From assembly GCA_020444075.1 (NCBI GenBank), contig JAHLLR010000011.1:32895-96894 (forward strand): a stretch of DNA of 64,000 nt, read 5' to 3'. The translations under genes were made by a program, and so were the position numbers. The notes beneath the pieces were generated by a model. The model searched no databases. It saw only the letters and a list, made by a program, of their open reading frames with translations, and was not told where the DNA came from. Each line of letters starts with the position of its first letter. Position 1 is the stretch's first letter. This DNA comes from Deltaproteobacteria bacterium. Its GTDB lineage: Bacteria; Desulfobacterota; Desulfobacteria; Desulfobacterales; Desulfosarcinaceae. This document shows, piece by piece, positions 50,535 to 59,749 of this stretch.

Positions 50535-51661
50535 AGCACCTCGCGAATTCTCTTGAATGCCTCCAGCAATTGATCGTCGGGCACAGCGAAACAGATGCGC
50601 ACATGACCGTCCATCCCGAAATCCTCACCGGGCACAACGGCGACGCCGGTCTTTTCCAGAACCCGGGCGGCAAACCCCCCCGACGTCTCCCCCTGGTGCA
50701 GGTGATCCGAAATGTCCGGGAAAAGGTAGAAGGCGCCTTGGGGGCGAACGCAGGGAAAGAGTCCGGACACCTGGTCGAAGGCCAGATCCCGCTTGTGTTG
50801 CAGATCCGCCCGTCGCCGGACCAGCAGCCCCTCATCCATTTCCAGGGCGGCCATGGCACCGTGCTGGGCAAAGGTACAGACGTTGCCGGTAACATGGCTC
50901 TGGAGACGCACCAGGGCCTCAGCCACTGCTGGCGGGGCAACGGCATAGCCCACGCGAAAGCCGGTCATGGCATAATGCTTGGAAAAGCTGCGGGTAAGGA
51001 TAAGCCGGTCGCGCACCGTTTCCAGATCGTAAAAAGATGACCGGGGCAGGTTGTCATAGACGAAGAAATCGTAGGCTTCGTCGGCAATCACAAACAGATC
51101 GTGTTCATTGGCCAGCCGGGCGATCCGCTCCAACGCCTCCCGGGGATAGACGGCGCCGGTGGGGTTGTTGGGAGAATTGATCAGGATGGCCCTTGTTTTT
51201 CCGGTAACGGCAGCCGCAATAGCCTCGGTATCCAGCTGGTGATCGATGGTGGCGACGAAGACCGGCTCGCCGCCGGCCAGCTTCACCTGCTCGGCAAAGC
51301 TCACCCAGCAGGGCACGGGAATGATCACCTGGTCCCCCGGATCGCAAATGCTTTGAAAAATGGCATAGAGCGCCTGTTTGGAACCGTTGAAAACGACGAT
51401 GTTCTCGGTCCCGCAGCCGTCAAACCGGCCGGCCAGGGCGGTTCTTAAGCCCATGAGCCCGGCCATGTCGCTGTATCGGGTCTCCTGCCGGTCCAGGGAC
51501 CGTTTGGTGGCGTCGATCACCGGCGACGGCGTATCGTAGGTCGGTTCACCGATGGCCAGGCTGATCACCGGCCGGCCCTGCCGCTTCAAAGCGTCCAGCA
51601 GCGGAATGAACCGGGCCGTCTTGGAACCCTCGACCGTTTGAATGCGCTTGGACAGTTTCAA
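50531..51661 (-). CDS. Class I/II PLP aminotransferase
   Basis: NSPNNPTGAVYPREAL, RSFSKHYAMTGFRVGY. Confidence 0.92.
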   Translation of the reverse strand: MKLSKRIQTVEGSKTARFIPLLDALKRQGRPVISLAIGEPTYDTPSPVIDATKRSLDRQETRYSDMAGLMGLRTALAGRFDGCGTENIVVFNGSKQALYAIFQSICDPGDQVIIPVPCWVSFAEQVKLAGGEPVFVATIDHQLDTEAIAAAVTGKTRAILINSPNNPTGAVYPREALERIARLANEHDLFVIADEAYDFFVYDNLPRSSFYDLETVRDRLILTRSFSKHYAMTGFRVGYAVAPPAVAEALVRLQSHVTGNVCTFAQHGAMAALEMDEGLLVRRRADLQHKRDLAFDQVSGLFPCVRPQGAFYLFPDISDHLHQGETSGGFAARVLEKTGVAVVPGEDFGMDGHVRICFAVPDDQLLEAFKRIREVL

Positions 51662-51708
51662 TCTGCTAATCCCTCAATTCTTTAAACCCTTTAATTCCTT
51701 AATCGCAT

Positions 51709-51857
51709 AGTGTCCGTTCACAAAAGGCAGATTTAGGTTCAGGCCAAGGCCGCAGCGATGTTGAAGCCGCAGGCGTAGCAGCGCTACGTCGAGGATTTCA
51801 GCAGAGCGAGAACACCGGCCTGGGCCGAAAGATGCCCTTTTCGGACGGACACCTAAG
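51709..51857. repeat. ~145 bp palindromic (MITE/REP-like) element
   Basis: Left end tagtgtccgttcacaaaaggcagattt; right end reverse-complements to ttaggtgtccgtccgaaaagggcatctt; central hairpin cgtagc-agc-gctacg. Confidence 0.7.
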
Positions 51858-52932
51858 TACGCATTTTTTGTCGCAGGGAAAAATCGCCTAATACCAGCGC
51901 GGCCATGGCCTCCACAATGGGCACGGCCCGGGGGACCACACAGGGGTCGTGGCGACCCTTGGCCTCCAGAATCACCGGGTTGCCATTGAAATCCACCGTC
52001 TGCTGCGCAAGGCCGATGGTAGCCGGCGGCTTGAACGCCACCCGGAAAACGATGGGTTCACCGTTGGCAATACCGCCCTGAATACCTCCGCTGTTGTTGG
52101 TGATCGTCCCCAGGCGCCCGTCGGCGGCCACGAAGGGGTCGTTGTGGACCGATCCTTTGAGCCGGGTGCCGGCAAAGCCTGAGCCGATCTCAAACCCCTT
52201 GGTCGCCGGAATGGAGAGCATGGCCTGGGCCAATTTGGCTTCCATCTTGTCAAATACCGGCTCGCCCCAGCCGGCGGGCACATGGCGGCACACACAGGTA
52301 ACGATGCCGCCGACGCTGTCCTTGTCCTCCTTGACCCGTTCCACCAGGGCTTCCATGGCTTTGGCGGCCGCCGGGTCCGGGCATCGGATCAGGTTGCCGT
52401 CCACCGTCTGCCGGGTAATCGTTCGCACGTCCACCGCCGACGACGGAATATCGCTGACCGCACTGACCCAGGCGACGATCTCCACCCCGTAGGCTTCTTT
52501 GAGCATCTTTTCCGCCACCGCCCCGGCGGCCACCCGGCCGATGGTCTCCCTGGCACTGGACCGTCCGCCGCCGGAGGAAGCGCGCACGCCGTATTTCATC
52601 TGGTAGGTGAAGTCCGCGTGGGAGGGCCGCGGGATCTGGCTCATCTGGCGGTAGTCGCCGGGCCGCTGATCCTTGTTGGGCACAAACAGGCCGATGGGGG
52701 TCCCCAGGGTGACACCGTTTTCCACACCGGAAAAAATGGTTACCTGATCGGTTTCCCGACGGTCGGTGGTAAGCTTGCTCTGGCCCGGCCGGCGCCGATC
52801 CAGCTGCGGCTGGATGTCCGCCTCGCAAAGCTGCATGCCGGGTGGGCATCCATCCAGAACAGCGCCCACCCCCTTGCAGTGGGATTCGCCGAAGGTGGAG
52901 ACCTTAAAAAGTGTTCCGAAGGTACTGGACAT
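51853..52932 (-). CDS. aroC: Chorismate synthase
   Basis: [60 protein letters not shown]. Confidence 0.96.
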   Translation of the reverse strand: MSSTFGTLFKVSTFGESHCKGVGAVLDGCPPGMQLCEADIQPQLDRRRPGQSKLTTDRRETDQVTIFSGVENGVTLGTPIGLFVPNKDQRPGDYRQMSQIPRPSHADFTYQMKYGVRASSGGGRSSARETIGRVAAGAVAEKMLKEAYGVEIVAWVSAVSDIPSSAVDVRTITRQTVDGNLIRCPDPAAAKAMEALVERVKEDKDSVGGIVTCVCRHVPAGWGEPVFDKMEAKLAQAMLSIPATKGFEIGSGFAGTRLKGSVHNDPFVAADGRLGTITNNSGGIQGGIANGEPIVFRVAFKPPATIGLAQQTVDFNGNPVILEAKGRHDPCVVPRAVPIVEAMAALVLGDFSLRQKMRT

Positions 52933-53064
52933 GGTACGCGATCCTGTTGGGTTGGGGTTATGGGTTGATTTCGATCATCGCTTCAGGTGGACAATGCCTC
53001 AGCCCGACGATAAGGTGTTCGCAAAAAACGAAGGTTGCATCTCCGATCAGCGGCGGGGCCGCTG

Positions 53065-53628
53065 TTATCCGGCCTCGGCTTTCAACCCCGCTTGTTCTAT
53101 TATCCGGTCGCAAATGGCCTCGATCTTTTTCCGGTTCGTATCGATCGCGAAATCGGACGCCTTTTCGTATAACGGCAATCGCTCACCCAGCACCGACGTA
53201 ATCTCTCTGACCAGTCCCTGGCCGGTGAGGGACGGTCGGCTTTCCTCGGTGGCATCGTCGGCGAGCATCCGCGCCGCGATCGTTTTCCGGCTGGCCGTGA
53301 GCAGGACAACGGTTCCCGATTTTCTCATGGCGGAAATATTGCGCTTATCGAGGATTACGCCGCCGCCGGTGGCCACCACCTGCCGGTCATCTGCAGACAG
53401 CGCTTTCAGGGTCTGCCGTTCCTGTTCCCGAAAATACGTCCAGCCTTTTTCATCGACCATTCGGGCAATGCTGGTCCCCGAGGTTGCAGCGATCATCCGG
53501 TCCGTATCCACGAAGGACCATCCGAGCCGACGGGCCAGCGCTTTTCCCACGGTCGTCTTTCCCGTGCAGCGGTATCCGATTAAAAAAAGATTCATGGCGT
53601 TCGTCAGCCTGCGTAAAGCGTTTCCCAC
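53065..53628 (-). CDS. aroK: Shikimate kinase
   Basis: LIGYRCTGKTTVGKALARRLGWSFVDTD; VVATGGGVIL. Confidence 0.94.
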   Translation of the reverse strand: MGNALRRLTNAMNLFLIGYRCTGKTTVGKALARRLGWSFVDTDRMIAATSGTSIARMVDEKGWTYFREQERQTLKALSADDRQVVATGGGVILDKRNISAMRKSGTVVLLTASRKTIAARMLADDATEESRPSLTGQGLVREITSVLGERLPLYEKASDFAIDTNRKKIEAICDRIIEQAGLKAEAG

Positions 53629-54866
53629 ACCTCCCAGAAGTTAGGGAAGGATTTCTCCACACATTTCGGTTTTTTAATTCTCACCCCTGGCGTCATAAGA
53701 CCGGCCATGGCAAAACTCATGGCGATGCGGTGGTCATCGTAGGTTTCGATCGAAGCGCCACCGGGTGCGCCTCCCGTCACCCGGAGCCGATCATTCTCGG
53801 CGATGGCGGCAATGCCCATCTTCTTCAGCTCGGCGCAGGTTGATGCCAGCCGGTCGCTTTCCTTGGCCTTGAGATGCGAGACGTTTTCAATCACCGTCGT
53901 GCCGTCGGCAAATGCCGCTACAACGGCCAGGGTCGGTACCATGTCGGGCATGTCGGCCATGTCCACCGTTACGGCGCGGAGCTCGCCCCCGGTCACCGTA
54001 ATGCCCTCGGGTCCGTGGTTTACCCGGCAGCCCATCTGCTCAAAGACCCTGACCAGGCCCACATCGCCCTGAGTGGAATCGATCGACAGCCCCTTGACGG
54101 TGACGCTCCCGCCGGTAATGGCCGCCGCCCCCCAGAAATATCCGGCCTGGGAGGCATCCGGCTCCACCGTATAGTCGCCGGCCCGGTAAGTCTGGCCTCC
54201 GTCTATGTCAAACCGGGTGTAACCGTCCCGCTGCACCCGGATGCCGAAGCGCTCCAAAATATCCACGGTCATGTCCACGTATGGCCGGGACACCGGCCCG
54301 TGGGACACCGTGATGGACATGCCCTTTGGGGTGCAAGGAGCCATGAGCAGCAACGAGGAGAGGAACTGGCTGCTCACGCTGCAGTTGATCGCCACCGAAC
54401 CGCCCGCTGCCTGTCCGCCCGGAATTTCCACCGGCGGGCAGCCGTTGCCGTCCACCGACCGCGCACCGATGCCCAGCTGGTTCAACGCCGTCAGCAGGTG
54501 GGCGATGGGTCGATGGTACATGCGAGGAGTGCCGGTAAGGATGTAGGTGCCCTCTCCCAGGGCCGCCACACCTGCCAGGAGTCGCATGGAAGTACCGGAA
54601 TTGGCCAGATAGACGGGCTCAGGGCAGGGCTTGAACCGACCGTTTAATCCGCGGATGGATACGGTCTGTTCATGGTCGGCGACCACCGCCCCCATCTTCA
54701 CTATAGCAGCCAGGGTCAACAGGGTGTCCTGACTGCGCAGCGGGTTGCTTACCGTGCAGGGACCGTCGGACAGCGCGGCTGCAATGAGCGTCCGATGGGT
54801 ATAGCTCTTGGATCCCGGCACACTGACCTGACAACGGCCGATGCGATGGGGCTTGATCTCGATCAT
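53604..54866 (-). CDS. aroA: 3-phosphoshikimate 1-carboxyvinyltransferase
   Basis: VPGSKSYTHRTLIAAAL, LANSGTSMRLLAGVAAL, KESDRLA, DDHRIAMSFAM. Confidence 0.95.
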   Translation of the reverse strand: MIEIKPHRIGRCQVSVPGSKSYTHRTLIAAALSDGPCTVSNPLRSQDTLLTLAAIVKMGAVVADHEQTVSIRGLNGRFKPCPEPVYLANSGTSMRLLAGVAALGEGTYILTGTPRMYHRPIAHLLTALNQLGIGARSVDGNGCPPVEIPGGQAAGGSVAINCSVSSQFLSSLLLMAPCTPKGMSITVSHGPVSRPYVDMTVDILERFGIRVQRDGYTRFDIDGGQTYRAGDYTVEPDASQAGYFWGAAAITGGSVTVKGLSIDSTQGDVGLVRVFEQMGCRVNHGPEGITVTGGELRAVTVDMADMPDMVPTLAVVAAFADGTTVIENVSHLKAKESDRLASTCAELKKMGIAAIAENDRLRVTGGAPGGASIETYDDHRIAMSFAMAGLMTPGVRIKKPKCVEKSFPNFWEVWETLYAG

Positions 54867-54884
54867 GGCGGTCGTTTTCCTTTT

Positions 54885-55727
54885 TTACTGCTTTTTTCCC
54901 AAGGCCGCGAGAACCGTTTTTTTCATCAGCTGAACCGGTGCCTTATCCCCGGTCCAGCGCTCGAACTGGAAAGCACCCTGGTGCACAAACATGGCGACCC
55001 CGTCCACCACCGTGCAGCCGGATTCCCTCGCCACTTTGAGCAGCCTGGTTTCCAGGGGGTTGTAGACAATGTCCATCACCGTCATGGCCGGCCGCAGGCA
55101 GGCGTGGGAAACGGGCATCTGATCCACGTGGGGAATCATGCCCACCGGGGTGGTGTTGACCAGAATGTCATAGCCGACACCCGAGAAATCGACCAGGCGA
55201 CAGAAATCACTGCCCACCTCGCCGGCCAGCCGGCGCCCCTGCTCCTCGCTGCGGTTGACGATGGTTAAATTCCCGCCATGGGCCTTTACCCCATGGGCCA
55301 GGGCCCGGGCCGCACCGCCGGCGCCGATCACCGCCACCCGCCTGCGGGCGACGGGGGTTTTTTCCAACAGAGCGGCCATGGCGCCGGGGCTGTCCGAATT
55401 GAAGCCTGAAAGCCGCCCGGCGTCATTGACGATGGTGTTGACCGCGCCAATCTGCCGGGCCATGGGGTCCACGTGGTCCAGAAGCTCCATGACCGCCACT
55501 TTGTGGGGAATCGTCACACTGCAGCCGCGGATGTTCAGGGCCCGGATGCCGGCGATCGCCCCGGGCAGATCCGTAACGCGGCAGGCCACATACACCCCGC
55601 TATGGCCTGTCTGACGGAACGCCGCATTGTGCATGACCGGGCTGAGGCTGTGGGCGATCGGATCTCCGATCACCGCATATAGCCGCGTGTTGGAATCGAC
55701 ATTCAGGTTAGCGGTTTCCGATGCCAT
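54885..55727 (-). CDS. aroE: Shikimate dehydrogenase
   Basis: YAVIGDPIAHSLSPVMHNAAF, NVTIPHK-like SVTIPHKVAV, GAGGAARA. Confidence 0.95.
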   Translation of the reverse strand: MASETANLNVDSNTRLYAVIGDPIAHSLSPVMHNAAFRQTGHSGVYVACRVTDLPGAIAGIRALNIRGCSVTIPHKVAVMELLDHVDPMARQIGAVNTIVNDAGRLSGFNSDSPGAMAALLEKTPVARRRVAVIGAGGAARALAHGVKAHGGNLTIVNRSEEQGRRLAGEVGSDFCRLVDFSGVGYDILVNTTPVGMIPHVDQMPVSHACLRPAMTVMDIVYNPLETRLLKVARESGCTVVDGVAMFVHQGAFQFERWTGDKAPVQLMKKTVLAALGKKQ

Positions 55728-55730
55728 GGC

Positions 55731-56843
55731 TTAAACACCTACGCCGAGCATGGGATAGGAACCCAGGTTTTTCAGATAAAGGGCGTGCGGCTGGATCAGC
55801 TCGATGGCCTTCTGGATGCTTTCGTCTTCCAGGTGACCTTCCAGGTCGATGAAAAAGAAATGGCTCCAGCTCTCGTGTCGCGTCGGACGGGACTCGATCT
55901 TGACCAGGTTGATACCGGCTTCAGTGATGGGGGCAAGGGCGCTGGCCAGAGCGCCGGGCACATGGGCCAGGGCAAACATCAATGAGGTCTTGTCCTTCCC
56001 CGACGGCCGGACGTTCTCCTTGCCGATCACCAGGAATCGTGTAGGCGGGCGGGAAAAATCTTCGATCTTCGAAGCGACGACCTCCAACCCGAAGATCGCC
56101 GCCGCGCCCCCGCCGGCAATGGCTGCAACGCCCTTTTCCTCCGCCGCTCGCCCTACGGCAAAGGCGCTGGAACTGCACTCTTTCAATTTGGCTTCGGGAA
56201 GATACTGGTTGAGCCAGGTGCGGCACTGGTTCAGGGCCTGGGAATGGGCATAGACCGTCCTGATCGCGCTGAGGCTGATCTCCTGAGCCAGCAGATCATA
56301 GGATACCTGGTGGTAACGCTCGGCGCAGATGCACAAGTCCGATTCGAAAAAGAGATCCAGGGTGTGGCGGACCGATCCCTCCACCGAATTTTCCACCGGC
56401 ACCACGCCGTAGTCGCAGGCACCCTTTTCCACCTCGCTGAAAATCTCCCGGATGCTGGGCTGGGGCACGTAGGTGACGGAGTAGCCGAAGTGGCTCGTGG
56501 CCGCCAGATGGGTGAAAGTGGCCTCGGGTCCGAGATAGGCCACCCGCTGGGATGCCTGGATAGCACGCGCGGCAGCGATGATGTCGATGAAGATGTGGTG
56601 CAGGACGTTGGGGTTCAACGGCCCCTTGTTCAGGCCGGTCAGGCGCCTGAGAATTTCGCTTTCCCGGGTGCTGTCCACCACCCGGTTGCCACTGTCCTTT
56701 TTTAACTCGCCGATCCGTTTGGCCAGGTTGAGCCGCCGGTTGATCAGCTCCAGAATGGTGTCGTCGATGCTGTCGATCTGGTTCCGGATAGTGCAGATGT
56801 CGGTAGCCATCGTGCAACCGGTTGTATTCTCGCTGTCTGTCAT
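55731..56843 (-). CDS. pheA: Bifunctional chorismate mutase/prephenate dehydratase
   Basis: N-terminal CM (IDSIDDTILELINRRLNLAKRIGELK), PDT (YLGPEATFTHLAA...GVVPVENSVEGSV), ACT (ESRPTRHESWSHFFFIDLEGH). Confidence 0.95.
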   Translation of the reverse strand: MTDSENTTGCTMATDICTIRNQIDSIDDTILELINRRLNLAKRIGELKKDSGNRVVDSTRESEILRRLTGLNKGPLNPNVLHHIFIDIIAAARAIQASQRVAYLGPEATFTHLAATSHFGYSVTYVPQPSIREIFSEVEKGACDYGVVPVENSVEGSVRHTLDLFFESDLCICAERYHQVSYDLLAQEISLSAIRTVYAHSQALNQCRTWLNQYLPEAKLKECSSSAFAVGRAAEEKGVAAIAGGGAAAIFGLEVVASKIEDFSRPPTRFLVIGKENVRPSGKDKTSLMFALAHVPGALASALAPITEAGINLVKIESRPTRHESWSHFFFIDLEGHLEDESIQKAIELIQPHALYLKNLGSYPMLGVGV

Positions 56844-56898
56844 GGTGTCTCGGTCGCTTTCTTTACCAATCGATCATTAAGCGATGCATCATTAACAA

Positions 56899-56927
56899 AG
56901 GGCCGGGGAGAATTTCTCCACGGCCCT
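56899..56927 (-). promoter_or_regulatory. Second leader hairpin (candidate alternative/anti-structure) upstream of pheA
   Basis: minus strand agggccgtggagaa-a-ttctccccggccct; one mismatch in a ~14-bp stem; its 5' arm can also pair with ccacggc of the upstream terminator. Confidence 0.5.
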
Positions 56928-56971
56928 AAAAAAGCAAAAAGCCGTGGGGTTTCTCGGTCTGCCCACGGCTT
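56928..56971 (-). terminator. pheA leader attenuator (rho-independent terminator)
   Basis: minus strand aagccgtggg-cagaccgagaaac-cccacggctt followed by tttgctttttt; 10-bp perfect stem plus U tract. Confidence 0.85.
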
Positions 56972-56999
56972 GGTTTGTCTGTTTGGATTCTCAGGACAT

Positions 57000-57074
57000 T
57001 CAGCGCGTGCCGGGCAGACCCTTGCTAAAAAAATAATAAAAGCAAAAAAAGCTGCCGGTAAAAAAGCCACGCAT
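57000..57074 (-). CDS. Phe/Tyr-rich leader peptide of the pheA-aro operon
   Basis: ATG CGT GGC TTT TTT ACC GGC AGC TTT TTT TGC TTT TAT TAT TTT TTT AGC AAG GGT CTG CCC GGC ACG CGC TGA = MRGFFTGSFFCFYYFFSKGLPGTR; SD-like AAAGGA 9 nt upstream. Not in the supplied ORF track. Confidence 0.85.
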   Translation of the reverse strand: MRGFFTGSFFCFYYFFSKGLPGTR

Positions 57075-57108
57075 CGGATCCATTCCTTTCATGCATAAAA
57101 TTGGGCAA

Positions 57109-57137
57109 AAAATACAGGGTCCATCTCTACCTGTCAA
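57109..57137 (-). promoter_or_regulatory. Sigma70-type promoter for the pheA leader
   Basis: TTGACA-ggtagagatggaccctg(17)-TATTTT on minus strand, about 35 nt upstream of the leader ATG. Confidence 0.7.
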
Positions 57138-57166
57138 GTTTTTTCAGGGGAAAGGCAATCCATTCT

Positions 57167-58675
57167 TCAGCGGGGCGGCAGGAACATACCAAAAACCAGG
57201 CAGATCACCGCAGCGATCAGCGCCAGCCAGAAGACATCGATGACACAGTTGCCGATGGCCTGGTGCAAAACTGTCTGTGCATGGGGCAACAGCTGCTGCT
57301 GTACGTCGGGGCGGAAAAAATTCTCGAAATTCTGCCGGATCTGATCCATCACCGCAGGCGGTATTTTCGTTTGAAGCGCCGAGGCATTCAGCGTATCCGC
57401 CACCCGGGCGAATCGAGCGGTAACCAGGCTGCCGCAGATGCCGATGCCCACGGTCCCCCCGAGGGTGCGGGTGAACTGGTGTGATGAGGTAGCCACGCCC
57501 AGATCGTTCTTCTCCACGCTGTTCTGAACGACCAATAAGGTGGCGATGGAGGTGAACCCCATACCCACGCCAGCCAGTCCCATGGCCGCGGCACAGGTCC
57601 ACAGGCTGGTATCCGAATTAAACCGCACGGCCATCAGGCAACCGGCGATCAGGATGACACCACCGGCCAGGGAAAAAGGTTTTTCGCCCCAGCGGTTGGA
57701 TTGTCGCCCGCAAAACAGGGCGCCGGCCGACCAGCCGAAGCTGAGAAACATCATGACGATGCCCAGCTGAAAGGGTGACTGGCCCAGTGCACCCTGGATG
57801 AACAGCGGGCTGAAAGCGGAAAGCGAAAAAATGGCCACGCTGCTGAAAAAGACCAGGCCGTTACCGCTGGAAAATCCCCGCAACCGGAAGAAATCGAAGC
57901 AGAGGATGGGTTCGTTGCTGCGTTTTTCAGCAACGTAGAAGCCCGCGGCGGACAGGGCGAACAGGGCGAACAACCCCAGGATCGGCCGCGATGTCCACCC
58001 GTAATCCCGTCCACCCAGTAAAAAAGCGGTGAGAAAGGAGAGGATGGCCACGATCAGGGTAAGGATACCGGCGTAGTCGATCTCGATAATCTGGTGTTTA
58101 TCGCGGGTTTCCTTCAGGAAGAACCAGATGCCCACCATCGAAAGCAGGCCGATGGGCACATTGATGTAGAAAATCCAGCGCCAGGAGACCCAGTTGACGA
58201 TAAAACCGCCCAAAGAGGGTCCCAGAACACTGGCCAGTCCCCACACGAAACTGGCATAAGACATCATCCGTCCACGGTTTTCCGGTTCGGAAATATCCGA
58301 AAGGACGATGTATACCAGCGCGAAATTACCACCGGCACCGATGCCCTGGATGGCCCGGAACATCGTCAGGGCCATCATGCTCCGGGCCATGCCTGCCAGC
58401 ACGGACCCAACCAGGAAGATGAGAATGGAAACCAGATAAAGGGTGCGTGTGGGAAACAGGTCCGCCAGCTTGCCGAACACCGGCAGGGCCACGGCACGGC
58501 TGAGCAGATAGGTGGAAAAAACCCAGCTGTAGAGGTGCAGTCCACCCAGATCGGCCACGATGGTTGGCATGACCGCGCTCATGATCAGCGTGTCCAGTGC
58601 GGCCAGGAACAAGGCCAGCAGGGTCGCCAGGATCAGCAGCAGGCGGCGCTTGGCGGAAAGAGGGTCGGGCTGCAT
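57167..58675 (-). CDS. DHA2-family MFS transporter (EmrB/QacA-like)
   Basis: 502 aa, 14 TMs; LDTLIMSAVMPTIVADLGGLHLYSWVFSTYLL. Confidence 0.9.
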   Translation of the reverse strand: MQPDPLSAKRRLLLILATLLALFLAALDTLIMSAVMPTIVADLGGLHLYSWVFSTYLLSRAVALPVFGKLADLFPTRTLYLVSILIFLVGSVLAGMARSMMALTMFRAIQGIGAGGNFALVYIVLSDISEPENRGRMMSYASFVWGLASVLGPSLGGFIVNWVSWRWIFYINVPIGLLSMVGIWFFLKETRDKHQIIEIDYAGILTLIVAILSFLTAFLLGGRDYGWTSRPILGLFALFALSAAGFYVAEKRSNEPILCFDFFRLRGFSSGNGLVFFSSVAIFSLSAFSPLFIQGALGQSPFQLGIVMMFLSFGWSAGALFCGRQSNRWGEKPFSLAGGVILIAGCLMAVRFNSDTSLWTCAAAMGLAGVGMGFTSIATLLVVQNSVEKNDLGVATSSHQFTRTLGGTVGIGICGSLVTARFARVADTLNASALQTKIPPAVMDQIRQNFENFFRPDVQQQLLPHAQTVLHQAIGNCVIDVFWLALIAAVICLVFGMFLPPR

Positions 58676-58975
58676 CAGGTCCTTTCATACGATAGTCCGC
58701 GATTGGCTCAGAACCAAAAAATATAGAAGATACCCCGACACCGATGACAATTCAAGGACCTTGAATGGGTATTCGGAACACTCCGTGGTCAAGCGCGACG
58801 GTATATGACAGGAATCCATCCGATGGCCTCGACGGTAAGGGGTCGGCAAAGGGATTCTTGACCGGACCGCGAGATGGTGTAAAGTATATCTCAATATCCC
58901 CTTTTCAGTCATTCAGACGGCATTGGCAGCGCTGTCATTTGGACAACACAACTACCCAGGAAAAGGATCCATCTG

Positions 58976-59749
58976 TTGAAAGTCACCGTATGCGAACTGC
59001 CTAACGAACCCGGGGCGCTGGCCGAACAATGGGGCAACCTGGCCGACCACACACGCTCTGTCAAAAGCGATCTGGTCCTGCTGCCGGAAATGCCTTTCCA
59101 CCCCTGGCCGGCCGCCTCAGACCGCGTCGATCACGAACGCTGGCGGCAAACCGTGGAAGCCCACCGGCGCTGGATTGAGCGCCTGCCCCAACTGGGTGCG
59201 GCCGTCGTCATGGGTACCCGGCCGGTGAACCGCCGCGGCGTCCCGCACAATGAAGGGTTTGTGTGGACACCGGATGACGGCGTCATCCCGGCCCACACCA
59301 AATATTACCTGCCCGACGAGGCCGGGTTTTGGGAAGCGTCCTGGTACCGAAGGGGAAAAGGCGCCTTCAAACCCCTTGCCTGCGGTGGCATCGTCTGTGG
59401 ATTTCTGATCTGCACGGAGCTGTGGTTCACCCGGCACGCCCGCGACTATGGCCGGCAAGGCGCTCATATCCTCATCTGCCCGCGGGTGACGCCGGCCTCA
59501 TCAACCGACAAGTGGATCGCCGGCGGCCGGACCGCCGCGGTAGTATCAGGCGCCTTCTGTCTGTCGTCGAACCTGAACGGCCCCAATATTCCGGGATCGG
59601 ACTTCGGCGGCACCGGCTGGATCATCGAACCCGAAGAAGGTGCCGTATTAGGAACCACGTCCGCCGAAAAACCCTTTCTGACCATGGACATCGATCCCCG
59701 GTGGGCGGAGGCGGCCAAGTCCACCTATCCCCGCTATGTTGCGGATTAA
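58976..59749 (+). CDS. Carbon-nitrogen hydrolase (nitrilase superfamily)
   Basis: E-K-C triad context: LLPEMPFHPW, HTKYYLPDEAGFWE, GFLICTELWF; TTG start. Confidence 0.85.
   Translation: MKVTVCELPNEPGALAEQWGNLADHTRSVKSDLVLLPEMPFHPWPAASDRVDHERWRQTVEAHRRWIERLPQLGAAVVMGTRPVNRRGVPHNEGFVWTPDDGVIPAHTKYYLPDEAGFWEASWYRRGKGAFKPLACGGIVCGFLICTELWFTRHARDYGRQGAHILICPRVTPASSTDKWIAGGRTAAVVSGAFCLSSNLNGPNIPGSDFGGTGWIIEPEEGAVLGTTSAEKPFLTMDIDPRWAEAAKSTYPRYVAD

Noticed and set aside
56840-57070. 76-aa minus-strand ORF listed over the pheA leader
   Set aside because: Overlaps the attenuator in a different frame; the Phe-rich 24-codon ORF at 57000..57074 has the SD and regulatory context instead.
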